Positions 45,394-54,340 of a stretch of 64,000 bases of DNA are shown piece by piece. The number at the start of each line of letters is the position of its first letter. The first letter of the stretch is position 1. Source of the DNA: Boesenbergia rotunda (lineage: Eukaryota; Streptophyta; Magnoliopsida; Zingiberales; Zingiberaceae); NCBI GenBank assembly GCA_024364735.1, contig JAGFNQ010001610.1, positions 124,001 to 188,000 of the forward strand. The letters run 5' to 3'. The translations under genes were made by a program, and so were the position numbers. The notes under the pieces were generated by a model that did not search any database, was not told the origin of the DNA, and worked only from the letters and a program-made list of their open reading frames with translations.

Positions 45394-46563
45394 ATGCCAC
45401 CCCAGTATCAATCTTATTATGAATTTTTTTTTGCAATTTTCATTCCTTTTATTTCGCTTATCAAATGCGCCATTTTTTTTATTTAGAAAATGTCGCATCT
45501 CTCAACCCAACCCCGTGGCTGAACCTAGCCCCGACCCAAGATTCCCCAACTTAGAGTTGTTTAATAAGTTTGCCCAAACAACCTATAAGCCTATTAAGAC
45601 TAGCTTCCTAAATAGGTAATTCTTCACTCAATCATGCCCCTTAGCGATGGACGCGATCAACTTTTATCAACTAGATCACCTAGTCTTCTGCACACATCCT
45701 GTGAACTCGACCCTGAGTGCAGAATTTTACAATAATATAGTCAAGATTGATGACCTACTCTACTCTACCACAGTACAAGGCACTCCCCTAACCATTTCTC
45801 CGACCCTGTTTAATCGGTTTCTCGGACTACGACCTTCGCAGTCTACCTTTTATTGTTATCCTCCGGCCGACCCACCCTTCGCACCCCCTATTCGCACATC
45901 ACACTAGATACTCTTTACTCCTATTTCTTTGGAGATGTGCGAAATATGTTGGCTCGGCGATTTCAATCCGTTGACCTCCGAGTCCAGGATTATGCCCTTT
46001 ACCGAGTGATAGTTCGATGTGTACTCCCACTTACCACCCGAGATGTCGCGACCATGCGACCATTCAACACCTTCTTACTCTACGCCATGATTCATCAGCT
46101 AGATATCGACATAGGTCTCCACATATTCCACACTATCATTTACGCATCGAGCGTATCTACTCACGATCGAGTGCGTACGCCTTACTGCCATGTCATCACC
46201 GCCCTTCTTCACCACCATGGTCGCGACATCACTGTCGGAGAGATTATTTCGATGACTGACTTCGATGAAATAGGGATTAGAAACTTTTCTTTAGCGGGGA
46301 TAGACGTTTCGGCCACGGGGGTCCTAGCATGGAGACGGGAGAGGGCTAGACGGTAGGACGTCACCGACGAGGAGGTGGAGGTAGACGTAGCTGATCTCGC
46401 AGCCGAGATCAACGAGCAGTTACAGGAGCCTCCCCCACCGACTACCGACCAGCGCATCACATTATTGCAGACGGAGTTACACAGTCTCAGGGAGGAGGTC
46501 GAGGCCTATCACATTGAGCACATGGACGCCCTCCGAGCCGATCGAGAGACAAGCGACGCATGA
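45394..46563 (+). pseudogene. E3 ORF3, proposed two exons, broken
   Basis: Proposed exon 1 is 45394-45404 (11 nt, as in E1), donor GT at 45405, acceptor TTTAG ending 45486, exon 2 from 45487. Exon 2 aligns with E1 ORF3, including the region around FYNN and the stretch from VQDYALYRVI to FGH-like HVITALL. Damage: TAA at 45617, a frame change near 45900, TAG at 46354. The C-terminal part is a charged helical segment near 46375-46560. The donor (GTATCA) is weaker than in E1. Confidence 0.7.
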
Positions 46564-47515
46564 TACAATGAAATGATGTGCTGTTTCGCTCCTGGCAGCC
46601 TGACCCATCTGACCATCCTGGCCCTTCCTTTTAGTTCAGATTGATATTTTCAGCTGTACTGTTGACTATTTGACTACCCCTACTGAGTAGGGTTGACATG
46701 TATTTGACTATGGCTTGACTTTACTGGTCTTACTGCTGACCAGGTGACTCTTATCCATCTATCAGGTTTACTTGAGTTATTAGTATTATGCCAGTTAGTA
46801 TGCTAAGTCAATGATAGGATTATGCTTAGTAGAATAGGACTGCTCTACATATTTTTCTTAAAAACTATTTTACTTTATCTGTTATTTGAAAAATCACTTT
46901 TTTACTTAAAATAATTTTTCGACTTAGTTTTTTTTTTTAAAAAAAAACTTACCCCTTCAAAACTAGGGCTTTTTCACAAATGGACTTAGCTTAGACCCTA
47001 ATCCTAGAACTGCATGCACCTATAGATCTAGAAGCCAGCATCTCACAAGCACCTTAGGGTACTTTTGATTGATAACCTAGACTGGGTTGAGATGCTTAGG
47101 TCTATGCCTTGATTCAAGATGCTTTAAGTCAGTGCATCTGCAGTAATTGGGGCAATAAATACCAATTAAACAGTAATCAAGTTAAGTGTCAAGCTTAGAA
47201 AATCTAACTTGATCAGATCACTTAACTTGACTAGCCCTAGCGAAAGCTACTGTTTATAACAGTTAGTAAGTAGCTAACTGGGTTAGACATGACCCGAAAG
47301 AAAAAATCTAAATTGTTTTGGTCTAGTTTATGTATAGAATTGGTTCAATACGACACTTTACTTTCCATACTCATTTTTTTTGCTATAATATTTTTTTTAT
47401 ATATGGCAAAGGGGGAGAGATTAGAGAGGAGAGAAAAGAAGGTTTTAAAATTTAAAATTTTCCAAATTAATTTTTTTTTCAAAAACTTTTATCTCCTTTT
47501 TTCAAAAAGTAAAGT
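46564..47515 (+). other. E3 3' internal non-coding region
   Basis: No ORF. T- and A-rich, with GATAACCTAGACTGGGTTGAGATG near 47071 split here only by quotation length; it resembles 44831-44855 in the same element, so a short duplication flanks ORF3 on both sides. Confidence 0.5.
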
Positions 47516-47916
47516 AATTCAAAATTCTTTTTGAAAATTTTCTAAGTACTTAATTCAAAATTCTTTTTGAAAATTTTCTAAGTACTTAAATTCAAAATTC
47601 TTTTTGAAAATTTTCTAAGTACTTAAACTCAAAAATTCTTTTTGAAAATTTTCTAAGTACTTAAACTCAAAAATTCTTTCTGAAAATTTTCTAAGTACTT
47701 AACTCAAAAATTGGTTTGAAAATTTTCTAAGTACTTAACTCAAAAATTGGTTTGAAAATTTTTCTAAGTGTTAAAACTTCAAAATTATTTTGGAAAATTT
47801 TATAAGCGTTAAAACTAAATGTTTTGGAAAATTTTCTAAGTGCTCAACTCGAAAATATTTTGGAAAATTTTTCTAACTTGAAAATCCCTTTTGAAAATTT
47901 TCTAAGTGTTGAAAAC
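47516..47916 (+). repeat. E3 AT-rich minisatellite before the 3' LTR
   Basis: About ten units of 35-40 bases built around TTGAAAATTTTCTAAGT. Each has AAAATT and AATTTT arms that can pair. Units at 47516-47700 are nearly identical and later ones drift. It is non-coding and lies 160 bases before the polypurine tract. Confidence 0.8.
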
Positions 47917-48079
47917 CTGAAAAATCCTTTCATTTTATGATAGACAATGACTTAGAAATATTTTCAAAAACCCCACGTATTCTTTAAAAACTCAGGGGGA
48001 GAATTTCTTCCAGGGGGAGGAAATTAAGTATCTTACTTGCTTCATTAACTTAACTTTTTGAACCGTGTTGCCATAAATC

Positions 48080-48092
48080 AAAAAGGGGAGAT
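48080..48092 (+). other. E3 polypurine tract
   Basis: AAAAAGGGGAGAT directly before the 3' LTR start at 48093. Confidence 0.85.
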
Positions 48093-49358
48093 TGTTTGTG
48101 CAGGCAGCACCCAAGTCAAACCTGGGTTTTGATAATGGCAAAGGGTTCAGAAGTTAAAATGTTATTGTGATCTAACTTGCTCACTGAGTGTGCAGGAAGA
48201 AGTCCTAGGTACACTAGGCAAGAAGTCCTGGCAAAGGGCTGGGCAAAGAAGTCCTGGTCAAGGACTGGGCAAGAAGACCTGACCGGAAGTCGGGCAAAGA
48301 AATCCTGGTCGAGGACTGGGCAAGAAGTCCTGGAAAGGGGCTGGGCACCGAAGACCTGACCGAAAGTTGGGCAAGAAGACCTGACCGGAAGTTGGGCACG
48401 AAGACCTGGTCAGGTGGATTGGGCAAAAGTCCAATTGAAGGAGCCGGTTGGCAAAAGGTAAACTCTCCTAAGAGGAGTAGGTGAGGACGCGTTCCCCGTC
48501 GAGGGAACAGTAGGCGTCGGTTCGACCTAGGGTTCCATTTGGGAGACCCGAAGTCAGAACCAAGATAGCTACGTCTGTAACTAATGCTTGTTATGTTTTG
48601 GGACTAACCTGAGTTGCAGGGTCGAAGGACTAGTCGTCTGCAAGTGAGATACTTCACTGGGCCTAGGCGCCCGAATGGACACAGGCGCCCGAATGGGCTC
48701 AAGCGCCTGTATGGATACGGGCGCCCAAGTGTGAAGGTAAAATCTCAAACACAGCTGTGAAGCCACTGAACCAAGGCGGATCAGGCTCCCGTGAGGTCAC
48801 GGGCGCCCCCATCAGCTCAGGCGCCCAAGTGGAGGTGGATAAGCACTGACCGAGCCCGCGGATAAGGATTCGCGCAGGGAGGGCCACGTGTTAGGCGCCC
48901 CCAACGTCACAGGCGCTCGTATGAGCACTATAAAAGGGGGCTGACCCCCAAGGCTTTGACATCCATTCTTTCCAACGCTCCAAACACTTTCGCTCCAGCG
49001 TTGCGCCCCGGCAAAGTTCATTTTTGAGATTCCAACGCCGACGACGACCCTCTGCTCCGAAATTCAATCCACCTCGGGCGTCGGTAAAATTTCAGTTTAC
49101 GAAAGTGTTGTGATTTAGTTTTTCAAATTCTATATCTGTACTATCAATTTGTAAAGATCTTTCCGAATATAGAATTGCCCAAAGTATATGGTCAAGGACT
49201 GTGGGCCTTGGAGTAGGAGCCGACTGCGACTCCGAACCAAGTAAAAATTGACTTGTGTTCTTGTGTACTTTATTTCTTTCCGCTGTGCATATTCTTTAAC
49301 TGTCCGAAAATTTTTCATAATGATATTCACCCCCCTCCCCTCTTTCTTCGATCGAACG
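48093..49358 (+). repeat. E3 3' LTR
   Basis: Starts TGTTTGTGCAG, 1266 bp, same layout as the 5' copy with scattered substitutions. The right target duplication CATGG follows at 49359. Confidence 0.9.
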
Positions 49359-49671
49359 CATGGTTGCTCCATTCTTGGCGTAAGGGGAACCTTGGAGAGG
49401 TTCTTAAAAAGCCTTTGTCAGTCCAATGTAGGGGGAGCTTTGGAGAAGCTTTAAAAAGCCCGTTTTTGATGAAAAGTCCTAACTTGGAGAGTTAGGTGTG
49501 GGATGCCTTGAGATTGGATCCATGATTGTTTGCATATGCATTGGTGGTGTAAGTCCAAGGTGGAGTCTTGGCAACGTAAGTCCTGCTGTTTGTTTCGCAT
49601 TGGTATTGCTATTTCCTACTTTTTGTTTTCCCTAACTTAAGCGTATTACCAAACATCAAAAAGGGGAAGAT
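49359..49671 (+). other. A 3' internal end and polypurine tract
   Basis: Continuation of A after E3. It contains CCTAAC-TTGGAGA-GTTAGG and CCAAG-GTGGAGT-CTTGG hairpin units, then AAAAAGGGGAAGAT at 49658-49671. No gene. Confidence 0.75.
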
Positions 49672-50690
49672 TGTTGAGGCAATCTATGGTCCGGAGTGCC
49701 CATTGAGTTTTGATATTTGGGCAAAGGGTTTAAGTTAGGTTTACCCTTGTGTATTTGATATGTGTATGTGAGTGTGCAGGTTGTGTAGGTTACACATATT
49801 GACTTTGCTGGACAGCTTCGGTACGGTGAAGGGTGGCATGGAGACAAGCTGGAGGCTTATGTGCGCACCTGAGGGACCATGGATGCACCTGAGGGACCAT
49901 GGATAGCAGGGACGATGAGCCGAGGGGCGCGGACTTCGTGGTATGCATGAAGGATGGCATGGAGATAAGCTGGAGGCTTGCGTGCATCCGAGGGACGGGA
50001 GCCGAAGATGAAGAGGGCGCGAAAGCAATAGTCGAGGCTGCTAGTGAGGAGTCAGCTGAGTCGTGAGGGTACGAGTGCTGAGTGATTGTACTCGGGAAAT
50101 CCTAGGGTTCGAGTGCTAAGAGAAATGTACTCGGGAAGGGAAACCTTAGGTGTGTGAGTGAACCAGTCGACTGCCTTGGGAGCAGTCGACTGATAAAACT
50201 TAGAAAGTTTTCGACTGGGTACCAGTCGACTGCCCTGGGAGCAGTCGACTGGTAGAGTCAAAAACTAGCCGTTACAGCTAGCCATTGGACTATTGTTTGG
50301 CTGGCACCAGTCGACTGGTGGCGAGGGTTTCAGCCTTAGTTCTATTTAAGAGGACTTCATGTTGGCTGAGAGGTTTGACAAATTTGGCTTTGGTCAAGAG
50401 CCAAATAGTAGTCTTGGTGCTCAGATATTGTCGAGGTGTTGTGGCGAGGTTTCTCCACCCACAAGGAGCGACAAGGGCTAGCCGGAGGTCATCCGGGAAG
50501 TGATCTACCGAAGGATTCTTGGATTAGTCACCTCTTGGAGGTGGATACCAAGTAAATTGGTATTGTTAGCATTGTTTAGTTGTTAGTATTGTTTTTATTG
50601 TATTTTCTCTTGCGCAACTAACAACGTAGGTAGAAGAGATACAAAAATTGCTATTCACCCCCCCTCTCTAGCAACGTCAACGATCTAACA
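49672..50690 (+). repeat. A 3' LTR
   Basis: TGTTGAGGCAATC to GATCTAACA, 1019 bp. Words CAGTCGACTG at about 50165-50320, then TATTTAAG near 50344. It keeps the block with GATTCTTGGATTAGTCACC that the 5' LTR of A has lost. Confidence 0.85.
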
Positions 50691-51322
50691 TAGAACATCG
50701 ATGTCTTTCAAAATAATGCTGATGGATTTGGTCTAGGGTTACATTAGGAAAGGTGAAAGGCTCAGTGACTTTTGGAAAATATGTAAACGCATTGTTGGAA
50801 GCCCTACAATCTAAAAATGATCCTAAGATTCTAGATAAAAAGGGAATGGTGACTCCTGCCACTATGGGCTCGTTAGTCCCATCATCGGGACTAATGCATG
50901 TAAGGTTGGCATAGAACTCTTTTCATAGGTCAAGGTTAATATAATGCTGACAATAGACCAGTTGCTCTAGACCAAAATAGGTGATCATCACACTAATATG
51001 GGGGGGGTTCTCTTGGAAATATGGTCGATTAAGATACCTACAATTCATTAATATAAACTCATTATTTGCAAATCTCCGCCGGCACTCCTCGGAATGAAAC
51101 CAAGGTGCCTCAGGATTTACATGACCCTGTCAAGATGATCCCTCACCCATTCTCCTCTTTTGTGCAACTCTAAAATGCAATTACTCATGCATGCATCAAA
51201 AATGACCCAAATGGAGATTAAACATAAAGAAATCATGCAAAAGGAGAGAGTTAGCTATAAATCATAAATGAATTGAGAGAAGTGAGGCAAACAACTTGTT
51301 ACCTTTTCCCTGCTCGTTGCAT
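50691..51322 (-). pseudogene. BD ORF3, 5' part only, proposed two exons
   Basis: On the minus strand: exon 1 at 51322-51303 (20 nt, phase 2), donor GTAACA from 51302, acceptor CATTTTAG ending 51170, exon 2 from 51169. Exon 2 keeps recognisable ORF3 sequence (EFYANL near 50930, DQIHQHYFERHR near 50710) but has a TGA soon after the acceptor and at least one frame slip near 50935. It is cut off at 50691 by element A. Confidence 0.6.
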
Positions 51323-51518
51323 GGTGAAAGATGATTGTGATTGACCCAAGGAAGATGCCCTTCTTGCCCTAGACTTAGATCTGAGTTGGAGGAAGACTAG
51401 GAATGTGATTTTAGGGCTTGGGGAAGGCTTTGAGCAGAAGGGGAGGTTGAGGAAGAGGAGAACTCGTGGGGGGTGCCGCTGAAACCCTAGGTTTGGCCAA
51501 CCCTCGTGCGGCTATTCC

Positions 51519-51635
51519 TTTTAAAACCCTCACGGATCAGTCGACTACCCCAGGGGCAGTTGACTGGTATCTTCGAATACCTTAGTTTCTGATTTGCACT
51601 AGACCAGTCGACTGATTCTAAACCAGTAGACTGGT
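51519..51635 (-). promoter_or_regulatory. BD internal promoter-like module: CAGTCGACTG array plus TATA-like box
   Basis: Four CAGTCGACTG-like words (51537-51635) followed on the minus strand, some ten bases on, by TTTTAAAAGG (about 51517-51526). The ORF3 ATG lies about 195 bases downstream. The same word family sits before the TATA-like box in the BD, A and C LTRs. Confidence 0.55.
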
Positions 51636-52058
51636 ACCCCAATTTCAGCTTTTCTGTCCTAATTTCAAAAATGCATAACTATTTCGACAAATCTCCAAAA
51701 AATATGAAATTTCATGTAGAGATTTTTGGCATCTATGTCTACTTGAGAAAAATTTATTTACAAGTAAATATATTCCCAATCCCAAGTTTAACACAAAATT
51801 CAAAACTATCTAATTTGTTCAAATTATCATTGGCATAATGTCCTAGTTTTGATCTCTTCTTGATGTGTCTTCTCATCCTCAACCTCAATGCATCCCTAGC
51901 ATTGATTTACATGACATCTAGACATTGAAAATCAATTTCCAAGCAATATAGTCTCATTTTCATCTTTTCATCCATAAAACTCCCATTTTATGTGCCAACC
52001 CCCTAGGATTAAAACTCACACTAGTTCTCCAAATCCTTTGGCACATTCCATAGTCCAT
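51636..52058 (-). other. BD spacer between gag and the internal array
   Basis: No ORF. It contains the TTTCTCAAGTAGACATAG...GGAGATTTGTC block that precedes the hairpin words in A and C, in a single copy here. Confidence 0.6.
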
Positions 52059-53655
52059 CTAGTTCTTTTGGAGAAATCCTCCTGAGATCCATTGACCATG
52101 GATCCCATTTTGACCTCTAGAGTTCTCCCTTGAGCTCTTAGCCTTAGTCACCTCCCTAGGTGACTCATTCACAATGGCAAGACCACACTGGTGTACCTCC
52201 GGTGCTTCTTGACCTACAACTCTAATATTCTTGACTTTATATACCTTTTCCTTGACTAAATCCTTCTTCTTTCCTTTAATTTGCTTTTCCTTGCCATTTT
52301 TGGCCTTCCCTTTGCTATAATCATATGACATCCTTGCATATGATTTTTCACTACCATTTGATCTCCTAAATTGATATCCTAGACCTAATCTATCATTGTT
52401 AAGGCTTTGACTATCTGGCACAATGCCTAACCCCTTAGATCCCATAATGTGTCTATCTAGGTTTTTCTCTAATTTATCAAGCTTTGACCTCAAAGCTTGA
52501 TTTTTCCTTTCTAGGCTCCTAACCTTAGCATCATCATGTTCATTTTGGGCATTTCTAGATCTACCCATTTGTCTAGGCATGTGTCTCCCTTTCTTAGGGT
52601 TAATGTCTTAGTCCTTAGGTCTAAAAGTTCTAGATTGATCATGATACATGGATTCCTTAGACTTTTGGCACGCAATAGTAACTCTATTTTTATCATGATA
52701 CTTGAAAGTAAAATTACGCATAGGTAGACAATTTTCATTATTTCTAGCACACATAGGGAAATTTGAAACATTCTTAAAATTAGGGATTACCTCCTTTACC
52801 CTTGTAGCTCCCCCTTGATGTGAACTTCTCTTCTTTTCTTCTTTTTCCCACCTTCTCAAATGCTCCAATTTCTTGAGCTCTCCTTTTCTTGGACATTTGG
52901 TGTGATAATGCCCTAGCTCTCCACATGTAAAGCATCTAATGTGCTTTTTCCCTTCCTTTTCCCTACAACCCATATTAGCTTTCAAAGGAATTGACTTGAG
53001 TTTAGGGTTTACCTCCTTTTTACCTAATGGACACTTGCCCTTATAGTGCCCCTTTTTGTTGCATCCAAAGCAAATGATGTGGTCTTTTAACTTTGCTTTG
53101 GTGGAGGTAGGAGCTTCTTCTTGCTCCGGTATTGAAGCGGGTCTCTCCTCCCCCTCAATTCTTGAAGTGGAGACCTCCTCTTCTTCCCTTGATGAAGTGG
53201 ATGACCTCTCACTTTCTTGTGCCACTCCACTTGATGATATGAATGAATTTTCACTTTCTTCTTTCTTTTCTTAGACCATTGAACTTATTTCCTTTGACTC
53301 TTCCATTATTTGAGCTTGTGTAGGGTTGTCATGAAATACTCCCATCTTGTTCCATAACTCATGTGCATTTTTATATTCACCTACACCACTCAATACATCA
53401 TTAGGCAAAATATTAAGTAATATTTCAATTACCTTCTCATTTGCCCTCGATTGTGCTTATTGCTCCTTGGTCCAATATCTTGGTCAGAGCCTTTTCCCGT
53501 GTTTATCTCTTGGAGTTTCGAAAGGCACTTCTAGTACCATCATGCAATCCCAATCCATGCCAAACCAAGTCTTCGTCTGCATCCTCCAATAGTCGAAATC
53601 CTCACGATCATAGGGAGGTAGAACGTTAATGTCATCACCCCACTTTTCTTCAATC
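52059..53655 (-). pseudogene. BD Gag, broken
   Basis: Same Gag type as A. Both zinc knuckles are intact (CFGCNKKGHYKGKC near 53060-53020 and CFTCGELGHYHTKC near 52940-52900). A coiled-coil part lies near 52500-52440 and the HQCGLAIVNESPREV tail near 52190-52145. The position of the start ATG in A reads ATT here, and stops occur in the N-terminal third, including a TAA near 53274 equivalent to the one at 38311 in A. No pol follows. Confidence 0.8.
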
Positions 53656-53712
53656 GTCGTCTCCTCTAGCTTCTTGCTCTCTTGGCGGTTAGTCCGTAGA
53701 TGAGTGGACCTT

Positions 53713-53724
53713 GCTCTGATACCA
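53713..53724 (-). other. BD primer binding site
   Basis: TGGTATCAGAGC on the minus strand, a perfect copy of the common plant tRNA-Met site, two bases after the BD 5' LTR end at 53727. It fixes the orientation of this element. Confidence 0.85.
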
Positions 53725-53726
53725 CT

Positions 53727-53897
53727 TGTTAGGATCTTACCGTGTGCTAGAGGGGGTGAATAGCACTTTTTCTATTTTCCCCTACAATGGTTAGTGCGCA
53801 AGCAGAATAATAAAACCTAAATCTAACAAATAAGAAGAACACACATATTTACGTGGTTCGGAGATGAAACTCCTACTCCACGGTAGTCCGTAAGGTG
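53727..53897 (-). repeat. BD 5' LTR, terminal fragment
   Basis: The last 171 bases of the LTR (minus strand ends GATCCTAACA). The remainder is cut off by element C, whose LTR starts at 53898. The block with CTCCGAACCACGTAAA matches the BD 3' LTR near 35547-35575. Confidence 0.75.
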
Positions 53898-54340
53898 TGT
53901 TGAGGCAATCTATGGTTCGGAGTGACCAAGTATTTTGATGTTTGGGCAAAGGGTTTAAGTTAGGTTCACCCTTGTATTTGATATGTGTATGTTGAGTGTA
54001 CATGGTGCGCAGGTTACACATATGGACTTAGCTGGACGGCCTCGGTACGGTGAAGGGTGGCATGGAGACAAGCTGGAGGCTTGTGTGCACCCGAGGGACC
54101 TTGGAGAGCAGGGACGATGAGCTGAGGGGCGCGGACTTCGAGGCATGCATGAAAGATGGCATGGAGGCAAGTTGGAGGCTTGCGTGCATTCGAGGGACGG
54201 GAGCTGAAGATGAAGAGGGCGCGAAGGCAATAGTCGAGGCTGCTGATGAGGAGTCAGTTGAGTCATGAGGGTACGAGTGTTGTGTGATTGTACTCGGGAA
54301 GGGTAACCTTAGGTGTGTGAGTAGACCAGTCGACTGGCCT

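Larger units (their letters stand above)
41143..49358 (+). mobile_element. E3: pol-less Sirevirus-like element nested in A
   Basis: 8216 bp with target duplications CATGG at 41138-41142 and 49359-49363. 5' LTR 41143-42411, primer site, gag, internal array with TATA box, ORF3, an AT-rich repeat, polypurine tract, 3' LTR 48093-49358. The last bases of the 3' LTR (GAACG) have drifted from CAACA. Pol is missing: sequence passes from the gag end (about 44220) to a spacer like the one after E1 pol (about 44840). By eye the first 290 bases of the two LTRs differ at about 11 or 12 places, so it is moderately old. Confidence 0.88.
36991..50690 (+). mobile_element. A: gag-only Sirevirus-like element, split by E3
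   Basis: 5' LTR 36991-37807, primer site, gag, long non-coding part with two CAGTCGACTG modules, then (after E3) 3' internal end, polypurine tract (49658-49671) and 3' LTR 49672-50690. There is no pol and no ORF3. Removing E3 rejoins a sequence that matches element C at 63820 (GGGGGAGCATGGTTGCTGC). Flanks AAAAA (36986-36990) and TAGAA (50691-50695) are not a clean target duplication, so a deletion or later change at one edge is likely. Confidence 0.75.
35423..53897 (-). mobile_element. BD: minus-strand pol-less Sirevirus-like element, split by A
   Basis: Two minus-strand parts lie either side of element A. Right part (50691-53897): end of a 5' LTR, primer site, gag, spacer, internal array, start of ORF3. 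Left part (35423-36990): 3' internal end, polypurine tract, 3' LTR. The two LTR pieces share a subtype not seen in A or C (a block ending CTCCGA-CCACGTAAA), so I join them as one element. ORF3 stops early at 50691 and its rest is missing. Pol is absent. Its 5' LTR is cut by element C at 53898. Confidence 0.7.
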
